From NCBI GenBank assembly GCA_014896635.1, contig JADBKA010000015.1, forward strand, positions 1-36,316: a DNA stretch of 36,316 bases. Reading direction: 5' to 3'. This DNA comes from Ktedonobacteraceae bacterium. GTDB lineage: Bacteria > Chloroflexota > Ktedonobacteria > Ktedonobacterales > Ktedonobacteraceae. Made by a program: the position numbers and the translations under genes. Shown here in pieces: positions 15,557-25,202 of this stretch. The notes under the pieces are model-generated. The model was not told the origin of the DNA, did not search any database, and worked only from the letters and a program-made list of their open reading frames with translations. Position 1 is the first letter of the stretch. Each line of letters begins with the position of its first letter.

Positions 15557-16828
15557 ATGCAAATACGAGACGACTACCGATGGCGAACAAAGGAAAACAC
15601 AGATCAGGAGAGAGTTGAGACGAACGATGCCGTGATTCGGGAGAGTGGCATCACCATCCGCACCTGGCGACTCTACCAATTCTTCTGGCTTCTTATTGGT
15701 CTATACTTTCCCCTGGCTTCTCTGGTGAGCACACCGTACGCCTGGCCTCGTCTCGCTGTAAGCATTGCGGCTCTGCTTTTTTTCGCAATCAGTTATACCT
15801 GGATCATGTGGCCACATCCCGTGAGCCGGCGAGCGCGAACAGGTAGCCGATCCCATCTAGCGGTACCCCTGCTGGTGGTTCTGGGCCTCCTGGTCACTAT
15901 GTTCAGTCTCCTTGATAATCTTGCCTGGCTCTGGCTCTTTCCCGCAGTGAGCGCCATTGCGGGCGTGGCCCTTCCCATGCGCCGTGCGGGAATGGTCGTC
16001 GTGTTTTTAACGGTGCTTCCGCTCCTCATTACCCTTTTCACCCACAGAGGCGTGGCGGGGATCGATTGGTGGTGGCTTATCGCACTGATGCTGGTGGTGC
16101 GTGGGCTGGGCCTGGACATGGTCGGTGTGTCGCGCATGAGCAGCGCCATTCGAGAACTGCATACAGCACGTCGCACCCTCGCTCGCATGAAAGTGGAGGA
16201 AGAGCGCCTGCGACTGGCACGGGATTTGCATGACCTGTTGGGACAAACCCTCTCGATGATCACGCTCAAGAGTGAACTGGCCCGTAGCCTGATCACGGAA
16301 GATCCTGCACGCTGTGCTCAGGAACTCGCCGAGATTGAACAGGCCGGGCGGATGACGTTGCGCGAAGTGCGCAAGACCGTCGCCGGCTACCGGCAACCCC
16401 GTCTGGCGAGCGAAGTAGATGGAGCGCGAGAATTGCTCGAAGCGGCCGGGATCGAGTATTCTATCGAGCACCTTCCTGGAGAGCTTCCTCAACCACTCGA
16501 TGCGGCCCTGGCATGGACGGTACGGGAAGGAGTCACCAATGTGATCCGTCACAGCCGGGCGCAACACTGTCTGCTGCGCTTCACGCAGGATCAAGGATGG
16601 ATTGAGATAGAGATACTTAATGACAGGAAAAGGACAGAGAATACTCCACAGTCTCACTTCGGCCAGGGGAGCGGGCTGGCTGGCCTGCAAGACCGTGTGA
16701 GCGGATTGGAAGGAACAATGGAGGCCGGTCCACTCCTGTTGAATGGCGAACCATATTTTCGTTTGCATGTGAAACTGCCCATACAATCACAGGTGGAGGC
16801 GAGAGCATTGCAGGAGGAACAATCATGA
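15557..16828 (+). CDS. Sensor histidine kinase (NarL/DesK type)
   Basis: This 423-residue protein has about 30 polar N-terminal residues, then four to five membrane helices (about residues 38-190) with almost no extracytoplasmic domain. This suggests that it senses membrane or intramembrane signals, as DesK-like kinases do. The HisKA_3 dimerisation box ARDLHDLLGQTL carries the phospho-acceptor His225. The HATPase_c domain shows VREGVTNVIRHS (N box) and FGQGSGLAGLQDRV (G box). It overlaps the response-regulator gene by 4 nt (ATGA), so the two are a cognate pair. A signal cannot be named from sequence. Confidence 0.92.
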   Translation: MQIRDDYRWRTKENTDQERVETNDAVIRESGITIRTWRLYQFFWLLIGLYFPLASLVSTPYAWPRLAVSIAALLFFAISYTWIMWPHPVSRRARTGSRSHLAVPLLVVLGLLVTMFSLLDNLAWLWLFPAVSAIAGVALPMRRAGMVVVFLTVLPLLITLFTHRGVAGIDWWWLIALMLVVRGLGLDMVGVSRMSSAIRELHTARRTLARMKVEEERLRLARDLHDLLGQTLSMITLKSELARSLITEDPARCAQELAEIEQAGRMTLREVRKTVAGYRQPRLASEVDGARELLEAAGIEYSIEHLPGELPQPLDAALAWTVREGVTNVIRHSRAQHCLLRFTQDQGWIEIEILNDRKRTENTPQSHFGQGSGLAGLQDRVSGLEGTMEAGPLLLNGEPYFRLHVKLPIQSQVEARALQEEQS

Positions 16829-17430
16829 TTCGTGTGCTTTTAGCAGAAGACCAGGCGATGGTGCGTGGGGCGCTCGCAGCGTTACTGAGTCGAGAAACAG
16901 ATATCGAGGTTGTCGCGGAAGTAGCGCGAGGCGACACTGTTGTCGAGGCAGCTTTGACTTCTCGCCCGGACGTGGCGCTGCTGGATATCGAAATGCCTGG
17001 CGGAGGCGGTCTCGAAGCTTCCCGTGCCCTGCACACGGCGTTACCATCCTGCCGCGTGGTGATACTGACCACCTTTGGGCGCAGCGGCTACCTGCGCCGG
17101 GCAATGGAGAGCGGGGCAGTTGGCTTTCTACTCAAAGATGCCCCGGCCTCAGAACTCGCTTCCGCACTGCGGCGTGTGATGCAAGGGGAACGAGTCGTTG
17201 ATCCCGAACTGGCCTTGCTGGCACTTTCGGAGGGAAACAATCCTCTGACACGGCGAGAGCGGGAGGTGCTCGCTGCCGCTCTCCCCGGCCTCAGCCATGC
17301 AGAGATCGCCGCACACCTTTCTTTGTCCGAAGGGACGGTGCGCAACCACCTTTCTGCGGCCATGCAGAAATTGGGGGCGCGCAATCGGATGGAGGCAGCA
17401 CGTCTGGCCGAACAAAAGGGATGGCTGTGA
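16825..17430 (+). CDS. LuxR/NarL-family response regulator
   Basis: This 201-residue protein has a receiver domain with LLAEDQ (acidic pair), ALLDIEMPGG (phosphorylated Asp54) and FLLKDAP (Lys near 104). A C-terminal LuxR-type helix-turn-helix follows: LTRREREVLAAALPGLSHAEIA, then LSEGTVRNHL, broken here at the turn. It is the partner of the kinase immediately upstream, whose stop codon its ATG overlaps. GGAGG lies 7 nt before the ATG. The DesR-like architecture suggests it activates a nearby gene. The ATGACATTTGTCAT palindrome upstream is the only candidate site I noticed. Confidence 0.92.
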   Translation: MIRVLLAEDQAMVRGALAALLSRETDIEVVAEVARGDTVVEAALTSRPDVALLDIEMPGGGGLEASRALHTALPSCRVVILTTFGRSGYLRRAMESGAVGFLLKDAPASELASALRRVMQGERVVDPELALLALSEGNNPLTRREREVLAAALPGLSHAEIAAHLSLSEGTVRNHLSAAMQKLGARNRMEAARLAEQKGWL

Positions 17431-17595
17431 TCACGCCAGTATTGCAGCAAACGACGATGCATTACACTGCCGGGTTGTAGCGAGTTCACATCTGCACACA
17501 TATGTAGTGGTTTGACTTTATCGCTCGCAGACCGGAACTGAACCAGCGGTGAGAGCATCGTATATGAGACGGCACGATCAATGTCGGGAAGAGGT

Positions 17596-19758
17596 TTAAG
17601 CCTCTTCCTCATCCAAGCTACTACCTAATATACAAAGCTGATCTTCAATCAGGCACTTTGCCAGATGCATAGGATAAGGAAGGACGATATTCCCGCCGTC
17701 CCATCCTGGTGAAATGCGCAGAAAATGAGGGATATGACACCAGGCCTGTGGGTCGTCCTCTGCCTGGAGGAAAAAGGGAACAAATTCGACAATCGTCTGG
17801 TGTTTAAAAGCGATTCCCCCTCCCGCGTCCGTTTTATAGAGGCCTGGTTTTCCTCGCTGCTCCCTGGCAGCAGTCGTTGGCAAGCGCCCGATCGAGAGGT
17901 AGTGGAAAAATTCGCTTTCAGCCTGGCTATCAATAAAGCCAGTAAGATGACTAAGATCCTTGTCTTCCTTCATCTTGTCGTCCTCATCTTCGAGCACAGC
18001 AAAGTACTGTGGCGTTTCGCCGAACGAACCAATTGAGCGTAAACGGATGATGCGCAGGTTGGGCAAGTCTTTCGGATTGTATAGCCTTTCAAACGATTTC
18101 ACATGCCTGAGATCGAGTTGATCTTTCAGTGGTGCCTTACCATTGGCAAATTGAGGGAGCACATTGTAGTTTCGCCAGTCCTGGGCTTCGAGCAGGACAA
18201 GCGCCGGCTCATTGCGGTTTTCGGTGAAAACCTGAGATGCAAATTGTGCTTGCGCATCTGGAGGTAGGCGAATATCTTGTTCTTGCGCTTTCATGAATAG
18301 TTCACCTAAGCTTTTGCGCGCTTCCAGGAAAGGCAACCACTGGCCGGGATTATGTGGTAAGAGGGCCTGGAAGGTGCCGTCAGGATAGAGACGTACCGCC
18401 ATAGGATAGTCCATTTTTGGCTCATTCTTGCGCAATTTGTAGAGTGCGATCACGTGAAGGTGTTCGGCCTGTTCTCGTGATATCCCCGCCTTGATATAAA
18501 GATCGACTGGTCGATCATAGATCAGACCTGTCTGGCGATAGACGAGATCGGTTACACTGTTGTGCGCCCGGTATTGGCTTTCTCTGGTTATGCCATTTTT
18601 TCCTAATCTGATCGGAAAGATCATTTGAGAGGCCAGCCCAAGCTTATTACAGGCTCTGCGCACCGCACCCTTAATATGCTGGTCAGGATAATTTGTCTTA
18701 AGGTCGAGTTCACGCAGCTCGATCAGTGCTAATCCATAACCAGACCTATCGGGTAATAAACTGTTCAGATAGCTTTCCCACATCCGCGTTTTATCGCGGA
18801 ATGCTATGCGCATCTGCGCCTTCCACTCAGCCAGGAATTTTTGACGATCAGCCCGAGAAGCGAATTTCTTGTAGTGATCGAGTGGATTGAGCTTGCCTGG
18901 ATCCAACGGCGCTAGTAACATTCCGGGAGCGGGAGTTATAGGAGTAATCACTTGAATCTGTTCTGGCCATGGCTCATCCGCTTCCATGAAGAGTGCCTGG
19001 CGGATTTCCTGCTCCAGGATTGTTTTAGAGAGCGTGTCACTACAGCAAAGAATGATGTAGATGCGCTGATGATTTGATGCGCGTTGAAGAGCATCGATGA
19101 TAATTTTTTGTCGTTGCAATCGGTTTTGATGCGCTCTCTCCTCATCTGATAAGTCTGGCTGCTTTTTCACAAACTTCTTTTCCTGGAGATCACCAATATT
19201 GTGCATCATCAAAGGAAGCTGGGGGCGATACAATTGCCTCGTGGGTATATCAGAAACGAGCGTTTGACCACCAGAAAGCTCCAGACCCAGCAGATCGCTT
19301 ACGGCGTTAGCAACCTCTCGTAGTTCAGCAAAATCGAAGCCTGTCTTTACTTTATGTGGAGGTTTAAAGCCTTCGGAATGCAGCACGAAGTATTCATCAT
19401 ACATGCTGAGGGGGCTGGCTGTACGGTAGTTCTGCGGTGCCTGTAAGAGGTGATCTGGAGCAACCAGCTCTCGAGCTTTCATTGCTGATAAGAGTTGCGC
19501 CGGATCGCCTTGCCAGCGTGGATTGGTTACACCGCCAGTGAGCGGAAGTGTGACCAGGGTCGGTGACCACCCCCATCCGCTTAAACGAGGCTGGTTAATG
19601 CCAACTTTAACACTAACATCACGATTCCAGTTTGCATCTCTTAGGCGCGTGTCCACATAGCGACTGCATCGTATATAGAGATGAATCCAACTATGAGGAC
19701 TGCCCACCTGGGTTTGTAGACGAAATTCGAGCTTATAAGCAAATGTTCCCGTCTTCAC
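17596..19758 (-). CDS. pPIWI-RE protein, C-terminal portion (frameshifted from N-terminal part)
   Basis: This 720-codon frame carries the middle and the RNase H-like PIWI region of a pPIWI-RE protein, the prokaryotic Argonaute relative of the pPIWI-RE operon. Landmarks are LEFRLQTQVG near the start, YGLALIELRE near residue 343, AVRRACNKLGL, YRAHNSVTDLVYRQTG, IRLRSIGSFGETPQYF and the C-terminal HIPHFLRI. The annotated start is an in-frame GTG without a Shine-Dalgarno sequence. The frame is open further upstream (GEYEEENPFSHAIE), so this is very probably not an independent start but the continuation of the upstream gene after a -1 shift. The family is predicted to bind nucleic-acid guides in defence. 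I did not verify catalytic residues. Confidence 0.75.
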   Translation of the reverse strand: MKTGTFAYKLEFRLQTQVGSPHSWIHLYIRCSRYVDTRLRDANWNRDVSVKVGINQPRLSGWGWSPTLVTLPLTGGVTNPRWQGDPAQLLSAMKARELVAPDHLLQAPQNYRTASPLSMYDEYFVLHSEGFKPPHKVKTGFDFAELREVANAVSDLLGLELSGGQTLVSDIPTRQLYRPQLPLMMHNIGDLQEKKFVKKQPDLSDEERAHQNRLQRQKIIIDALQRASNHQRIYIILCCSDTLSKTILEQEIRQALFMEADEPWPEQIQVITPITPAPGMLLAPLDPGKLNPLDHYKKFASRADRQKFLAEWKAQMRIAFRDKTRMWESYLNSLLPDRSGYGLALIELRELDLKTNYPDQHIKGAVRRACNKLGLASQMIFPIRLGKNGITRESQYRAHNSVTDLVYRQTGLIYDRPVDLYIKAGISREQAEHLHVIALYKLRKNEPKMDYPMAVRLYPDGTFQALLPHNPGQWLPFLEARKSLGELFMKAQEQDIRLPPDAQAQFASQVFTENRNEPALVLLEAQDWRNYNVLPQFANGKAPLKDQLDLRHVKSFERLYNPKDLPNLRIIRLRSIGSFGETPQYFAVLEDEDDKMKEDKDLSHLTGFIDSQAESEFFHYLSIGRLPTTAAREQRGKPGLYKTDAGGGIAFKHQTIVEFVPFFLQAEDDPQAWCHIPHFLRISPGWDGGNIVLPYPMHLAKCLIEDQLCILGSSLDEEEA

Positions 19759-19760
19759 TT

Positions 19761-20429
19761 CTATAGCGTGTGAAAAAGGGTTTTCCTCTTCATATTCGCC
19801 TGAAAGGGATTGCTGATGGCTGCCAGCCCATACCCACCGTCCTGTACCAGGCGCCAGGTGACTCTTCTCCCATGAATTTTTGATTGTTTGCCTGCTAGTA
19901 GAGAGGCGAGCACACTGGGGATAGCGCGATATCCTGTTTGTGCGCCTGAATCAAGATGGAGCAAAAGTGAGGCCGCGTCAGTTTCTTGCCAATTCTGCGC
20001 TGGTTCCTGTAAGCGATCCAGTAGACGTTGGTAGGCATCTCTCCCAACCCCTTTGATCACCTTCTCAAAGCTATTTTGTCCCCACTGCTTTCCCCATTCA
20101 TAGGTCAAGTCACTCATTTGCTCTGGTCTGGGACGACGTTCCACATCTACGCCAACCACTAGCATCTGTCGCTCAGGCTGTCCGATATCTGCATTCCATT
20201 TTTTGATAAATGGGTGAGCTAGCGTTGGTGCCAGTGCGGTTAACACTGTGTTAAGCCGATGATAAGGTGGTTCTTCAGGATGATCGCGGGACGAGAATTG
20301 CCTCATGCTATTGAGAAAATTCCTGCAATCCTGCTCATAGGCGAAGTTTGAAAACGAGACGGCAAGGCCGCGCAGATACGCTTCGTCGACACAGAAACGC
20401 ATTGGTACAATACGGGAAAACTTATCCAT
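19761..20429 (-). CDS. pPIWI-RE protein, N-terminal portion (pPIWI_RE_X-like)
   Basis: This 222-codon frame begins with a good ATG 18 nt after the helicase stop. It encodes the N-terminal region of the pPIWI-RE protein up to VTWRLVQDGGYGLAAISNPFQ. After that the frame runs through 11 unrelated codons into a TAG, while the -1 frame continues the expected protein directly. The break lies between about 19770 and 19812, around CCCTTTCAGG and a later CCCTTTTTC run. Explanations are a single-base indel (pseudogene), a sequencing error, or a recoding site. The heptamer CCCTTTC is not in the phase needed for classical -1 slippage. A pPIWI-RE protein is usually one chain of about 900-1000 residues, matching the sum. 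Confidence 0.7.
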   Translation of the reverse strand: MDKFSRIVPMRFCVDEAYLRGLAVSFSNFAYEQDCRNFLNSMRQFSSRDHPEEPPYHRLNTVLTALAPTLAHPFIKKWNADIGQPERQMLVVGVDVERRPRPEQMSDLTYEWGKQWGQNSFEKVIKGVGRDAYQRLLDRLQEPAQNWQETDAASLLLHLDSGAQTGYRAIPSVLASLLAGKQSKIHGRRVTWRLVQDGGYGLAAISNPFQANMKRKTLFHTL

Positions 20430-20447
20430 GGTTATCTCGCTTTCTCC

Positions 20448-23400
20448 TTAATATACTGGATTAAATCCCTGAATACCTCTCAACGCATCTATGATTGAAG
20501 CATATAGTGCACGACCTATTTCTGTTTGAATGTATTCCTCTAAAACCTCGATCATAGCCGTCAGTAGACTGGTATCAGATGTTTCCCTTCTGGTGCGATC
20601 CTCTGCACTTATCGGCCCCCAGGCAGCATCAATAAAGTAGGCATGGAAAGGAACACCACCGCGGAGAAGGCGTCCGCAAGCCTGTATGATATGACCTGCA
20701 GTTGTAGCAGCAAGATCGAAGCGTTCGCTATAGGTGGTGTCACCATTCTCGTCTGCATGCTTGAGATTCCGATAAAAGCGGCGGAGTTCCGCCTTGCGCC
20801 AGTACTCGCTGGCATCCCGGCGTAGCTGAAGTGCTTTCCCAAGCAATTCTTGCTCCTGCCATGCTTTGAACTGCGGATCTTTGCACCAATCCAAGGTACG
20901 GCGGTTCAATTCGCGCGCTAGTGATTGCGTATCCGCAGGATATGGCATAGGGCGGGTAAGAAAGTAGAGAGTACCAAAGGCCGCTTTCCCATCTCGATTG
21001 AGGATGTTGTAACCTCGACCGATAGCTTGGAGCGGGGCAATAAGAATTTTCCCGTTGGTTTGGGCAAAATCCTCGATATCGCTGCGATAGACGACAGTTT
21101 CATCTGTGCACATTTCATCGGTATCTGCTTCGGTTCGATCCAGGTAACGTATCACTCCAGGGGGCGCTACCTGCCACTGGTCATTTTGTCGTAGCTCCTG
21201 AAAGGCCCATCTTGCCTGATCGTATGAGTTAACAATCAGAAGCAGGCGCTCTCTATCTTGCCAGTATTGCGGCTTCTGTTGTCCCAACTCTCGTAGCCAT
21301 TCCAGCTCACCTTGCAAAGATATTCCTTGCTTGCTTTGATTACTTGTCAATGCCCGCACCACGTTCTTGATTGGTACGAGTTTCTCCGTCTTGCCCGAAA
21401 TGCGGATAGGCTCCTGGACATTTTTCTTACTGATGTACTGTGGTCTATAGAAGAATTTGCTCTGCGCAATTGCCCGCTGAGCTTCAGGAGAAGGATCGAG
21501 TATACCCTGCGGAGAGATGTCGATATGCCAGCGCGAAGAATGTGGCAGCCAGGAGGTGCCGGAGAGAGCCAGAACATTGGGGCCACGCTTACCATCAAGA
21601 TCAGTGAAGAGTCTATGAAAGTACATGGTGTACCAGCGTCCGAGGTTAGGGTATCCAAAGACGGATAAGCCGGATGGAGCTAATCCATTCTTTTGCTCGT
21701 TCTGACCTATTTCCAGATCTTTCGAGTAATACGTGCCGAACATGCGGCCCGTTGGTGGAACGGGCAAGATATCTGTCAGATTGCTGGGTGAGCGCTCCAG
21801 TGAGTGCTCGTTGAGGTTGGTGAGCATATTCTCGGGCTTATTGTACCACTCATAGAAGACGACTGGGATGTTACGGTCCAGGATCATGACGCTGAGGACA
21901 AACTCCAGACGCTGGGCAAAGGTATTCAAGTCATCTGGGGGCTGTTGAGAAAGTGCACCCTTCTGGTTCAACTGTGCCAGCCAGGCGGCTTTTTGTTGGG
22001 CTAGCTTTTCGAGCGTTTGCTTGATATCTGGGATAAAATCCAGAATCCAGGCTTTACACTCGTTGCTTACTGCTACGTTATGGGCGCTATCTCCTGCCGC
22101 GATGAGGGTGCGCATGATAAGCGCTAAACGGTAGACAGGATTGAGCTGGACATTCCCCGCAGGTCTTTCCATAGTAAGTGGATCACGCAGGCTGAGCTGA
22201 TCGAAGTAGCGCACAATTCGCTGAACTTTTTTGCTTGCTTCGACCTGATCCAGTTGCTGATATTCCTGGGAATCCCAATCGGGCAGATCGAGCAAGCGCC
22301 AGACCAGCTTATACGCCAGGGTGAGCGAAGTAAAGAAATTACGCCCTATCCAACGCCGCAAGAGAGGGCCTTGCTCGGTATCAGTCAGATTGCTGAGAAT
22401 GTTGGAAATGGCCGTCAAACAGTGACGTTCTGCGATTACCCAACGACGTGTTGGAGGAAGCTGGATCCGTCGAGGTACGCATGCCTGGGCGGTTTCGACA
22501 TCTTCCACATCCAGCAGGCCACCCCCGCTGGTTTGATTGGTCAAAACGACTTCTCCGGCAAAAAGGTTGTCGAACCACTCCTGTACAATATCTGCCTCGT
22601 CGAAAATGATCAGATCTGATTGCTCATAAACAATTTCGGTCAGGTGAATCTTTCGTTGCTCGATCTGAGCCGGCAGGCTGGAAGCACCTAATGCTCCTGG
22701 CGTAGTGATCCAGATACGTGCTCTTGGCATGTCACGGTAGAGTTGTTTGCCCGGGCAGATTGCGAGAAGCGGGCAAGAGTGATATGTTTTGTGCTGATTC
22801 GGGTTCTTCGGCAATTTATACAGTGATTCGCAGGGTTCATTCCCGGGAATAACTGGATTTGAAGGTTGACCGCTGGCCAACGCTTGCAGGGGACAGGCCG
22901 TATTGAGCCAGCGTAAAGCCCAGTGATCGGGGCGAAATTTGCTAGAACGATACAGTCGTTGCAGGTGGATATCTCGCGTTGAGCGTCCAATCAGAGCAAT
23001 TGCTACTGGAGGTTCTTCCCGTTGACAGAAAAGACTGTTGAAATCATCGGCAAGATTCAGAGCTGACATGGTATCGCTGACGACCAGCGTGATCCGTAAA
23101 TCTTTCTCTGGATGCAACACTGCGTCAGCCAAGATTAGCTTGGCGATAGTCGATTTGCCAGCAGCGACAGCACCCACGACATAGGCATAGCCATCTAATC
23201 GTAATGGAACGGTATTTCTCTCGGAGAGGCTACCATCGGTAGCAATAGCGCGATAGCCGATCAGGTTATCGACTATGTCAACCCAGCTTTCTCGGGAACC
23301 CAATGCACTTTGCAATCCACGCTGCTGCCGCAACTGCTCTATTTCGACTGCTATGTTGCGCAAATCATTGTATGAATAGCATAGACCCATGCGGTTGCGC

Positions 23401-23987
23401 GGTCGGGTAAACCAGGGGATGCTGGTAGCTGCCAGTTCAGCAACATCTTCTGGAATTTCTACTTGAATGAGTTGCTTTCCTTTCCTGGTTATGGCGTCGA
23501 AGTAAAATGATTCTGCTGTAGCTGGTCTGATGGTTCTTTGTGCAAATGGTAAGGTACTTTCAAGAATGGCATCATATGCGAAAAGACGCTCCTGAAAGCT
23601 TTGAGGGTCTGGCCTATATACCATCTGTTTTTCAAGTTCTTCTGGTCGCACACTGTAACAGCGCCAGGCCCGAGGAATCGTAGCGTACTCTTTGAGCGCG
23701 TTTTCCCAATTGAAGCGTCCAGAAAAAGGGAGGAGGATACGTGCATTGGCAATAGCGTGCCGCTGTTGTTTGTCGAAAGCATCGAGCCGGGGGTCTGGGA
23801 TAGGCAGGCCACTCAGGAGTACCCAGAGTACCGTGATGGGTTCATCAACCAGACCGAGCCGTTCGAGGAGCCATAATCCTAACTCTACCTGAAGAAGGAG
23901 GACATACTTGCCTTTGAGTATACCATCCTCATCCTGGTCTTTTAGCCTTTGAACAAGAGGAATGTACCACTGACTTCTATCGTACAT
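20448..23987 (-). CDS. pPIWI-RE-associated DinG-like helicase
   Basis: This 1179-residue SF2 helicase is the middle gene of the pPIWI-RE operon. Walker A is VGAVAAGKST (271-280). The DEAD box is IIFDEADIV (Asp463-Asp466). Motif VI is HIIQACGRLLRGG near residue 1110. Four cysteines between motifs I and II (Cys365, Cys386, Cys405, Cys411) are spaced like the 4Fe-4S ligands of DinG/XPD helicases. The ~260 residues before Walker A would be the operon-specific N-terminal domain (pPIWI_RE_Z in the literature, as I recall). The ATG has AGGAGG 4 nt upstream. The REase stop lies 21 nt before the start. It is expected to unwind DNA or R-loops for the PIWI protein. Confidence 0.88.
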   Translation of the reverse strand: MYDRSQWYIPLVQRLKDQDEDGILKGKYVLLLQVELGLWLLERLGLVDEPITVLWVLLSGLPIPDPRLDAFDKQQRHAIANARILLPFSGRFNWENALKEYATIPRAWRCYSVRPEELEKQMVYRPDPQSFQERLFAYDAILESTLPFAQRTIRPATAESFYFDAITRKGKQLIQVEIPEDVAELAATSIPWFTRPRNRMGLCYSYNDLRNIAVEIEQLRQQRGLQSALGSRESWVDIVDNLIGYRAIATDGSLSERNTVPLRLDGYAYVVGAVAAGKSTIAKLILADAVLHPEKDLRITLVVSDTMSALNLADDFNSLFCQREEPPVAIALIGRSTRDIHLQRLYRSSKFRPDHWALRWLNTACPLQALASGQPSNPVIPGNEPCESLYKLPKNPNQHKTYHSCPLLAICPGKQLYRDMPRARIWITTPGALGASSLPAQIEQRKIHLTEIVYEQSDLIIFDEADIVQEWFDNLFAGEVVLTNQTSGGGLLDVEDVETAQACVPRRIQLPPTRRWVIAERHCLTAISNILSNLTDTEQGPLLRRWIGRNFFTSLTLAYKLVWRLLDLPDWDSQEYQQLDQVEASKKVQRIVRYFDQLSLRDPLTMERPAGNVQLNPVYRLALIMRTLIAAGDSAHNVAVSNECKAWILDFIPDIKQTLEKLAQQKAAWLAQLNQKGALSQQPPDDLNTFAQRLEFVLSVMILDRNIPVVFYEWYNKPENMLTNLNEHSLERSPSNLTDILPVPPTGRMFGTYYSKDLEIGQNEQKNGLAPSGLSVFGYPNLGRWYTMYFHRLFTDLDGKRGPNVLALSGTSWLPHSSRWHIDISPQGILDPSPEAQRAIAQSKFFYRPQYISKKNVQEPIRISGKTEKLVPIKNVVRALTSNQSKQGISLQGELEWLRELGQQKPQYWQDRERLLLIVNSYDQARWAFQELRQNDQWQVAPPGVIRYLDRTEADTDEMCTDETVVYRSDIEDFAQTNGKILIAPLQAIGRGYNILNRDGKAAFGTLYFLTRPMPYPADTQSLARELNRRTLDWCKDPQFKAWQEQELLGKALQLRRDASEYWRKAELRRFYRNLKHADENGDTTYSERFDLAATTAGHIIQACGRLLRGGVPFHAYFIDAAWGPISAEDRTRRETSDTSLLTAMIEVLEEYIQTEIGRALYASIIDALRGIQGFNPVY

Positions 23988-24008
23988 ATTGCCTCCTGGG
24001 ATCTGTAA

Positions 24009-25166
24009 CTATTGCGCTGTGACCAGTGCTTTGAATTGTTTGTCGCTAAGAATATCAACATTGGAAGGCAGATGCCCGGCGGCGCGAAGCACACAGGCAC
24101 GATAATCACTCCGCTGCCGTTCCCAGTAGGATGGATAGACATAGAACCATCGTTGCCATTCAAGTGAAGTTTCGCTAGTCTGCCGACTATCCTCGGCAAT
24201 ATGTCTTCCTAAAGCAAACGGGTCTTTATAGTCTTTGACATCCACCGCCCAAGTTTCGAGCCTCTGGGAAGAACGAAGAAATTTGAGTTGCAGGTCGTAG
24301 CGATCTACACCGGGCCATAAGATGATCGGCTGCAAAGTTGGCGTGCTTGACCGGGCGTCCTGCATTAACCATTGGTAAAGTTGTATCTCGGTGAGACCAG
24401 GTATGAGAGTTCGTAAATGGATACCACGCTTCAGAACAAGGGGATAATCGACAGGGTCGAGAGCCTGCCAGCCTTGTGGACCAGGGCAGCGCCCCAGGCA
24501 AGAATTCGGTTTGAGACTCCCAAGCCGGTTGTTGCGCTGATAAAGCGGACCGCATACTGGGCAATTCCAATAACGAGCCTCTTGCGAACCAGGTTGCTGG
24601 TGAAGGAGGACTGCATGGAGTGACCGACTGTCCTGGTAGAGAGCGCCAACTTCCTGAATCTTGATATAGTGCAGGTTGCGAAATTGCTGGCGCAGTTGTT
24701 CGGTACTCGTCCAGGGATAGGTAATCACATACTGCCTGATAGTAGTATATTCTCTGCTGGCACCAATCGGATCGGTAATATAAGCATTTCTAGCTATATT
24801 CATGACGTTGATCATCAATTGGTTGTCGAGAATTACCTGAATATCCTGAAGTGTTGCTTCGGTAGGCAGCTTATATTCAAGCAGAAACTCTATGACCTGC
24901 TCATCCAGTGAACCTTCATAGAGCAGTTCAAAACGTGGATCAATTCCTGGAGGAGGCGTACCAGGCCACCATTGTTCAAGTGGCTTCTCAAACAGTTCAA
25001 ACAGTCCTGTAATAGTGCTGGGGTATGCCGTGAGCATCGCCAACGAGAGCTGGTTCAAGGCGTAGGACAATTCATCAGGATAAGGATATTTTTGCGCACT
25101 TCCAACGTACTTTGCCAGACCAATGGCAAGGTAGGGAAAGACATCCTCTGGTAGTGGTCGCGTCAT
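24009..25166 (-). CDS. pPIWI-RE-associated REase-fold endonuclease
   Basis: This 385-residue protein is the first gene of the operon. The N-terminal half is helical. A zinc ribbon follows with YWNCPVCG and CLGRC (about residues 205-235). The C-terminal nuclease domain shows GVDRYDLQLKF and TWAVDVKDYKDP, a D...DVK version of the PD-(D/E)XK site, with the Lys close to residue 325. I chose the ATG with GGAGG 9 nt upstream; a GTG 39 nt earlier lies inside the palindrome region and lacks a Shine-Dalgarno sequence. The published pPIWI-RE module contains exactly such an REase, presumably the DNA-cutting effector. Confidence 0.82.
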   Translation of the reverse strand: MTRPLPEDVFPYLAIGLAKYVGSAQKYPYPDELSYALNQLSLAMLTAYPSTITGLFELFEKPLEQWWPGTPPPGIDPRFELLYEGSLDEQVIEFLLEYKLPTEATLQDIQVILDNQLMINVMNIARNAYITDPIGASREYTTIRQYVITYPWTSTEQLRQQFRNLHYIKIQEVGALYQDSRSLHAVLLHQQPGSQEARYWNCPVCGPLYQRNNRLGSLKPNSCLGRCPGPQGWQALDPVDYPLVLKRGIHLRTLIPGLTEIQLYQWLMQDARSSTPTLQPIILWPGVDRYDLQLKFLRSSQRLETWAVDVKDYKDPFALGRHIAEDSRQTSETSLEWQRWFYVYPSYWERQRSDYRACVLRAAGHLPSNVDILSDKQFKALVTAQ

Positions 25167-25202
25167 CGGCTGATTCCTCCTTTCATTCTTGACCATTTGT
25201 AC

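Noticed and set aside
17431..17595. Attachment-site copy of the tRNA-Sec 3' end at the far side of the pPIWI-RE island
   Set aside because: No match to GGTTCGACTCCCATACGCC or its complement is visible. The only structure is an 8-bp inverted repeat, GGAAGAGG-N6-CCTCTTCC, over the pPIWI-RE stop.
19775..19815. Classical programmed -1 slippery heptamer explaining the pPIWI-RE shift
   Set aside because: CCCTTTC and CCCTTTTTC are present, but the zero-frame codon phase does not match X-XXY-YYZ. Recoding is therefore only one of several options.
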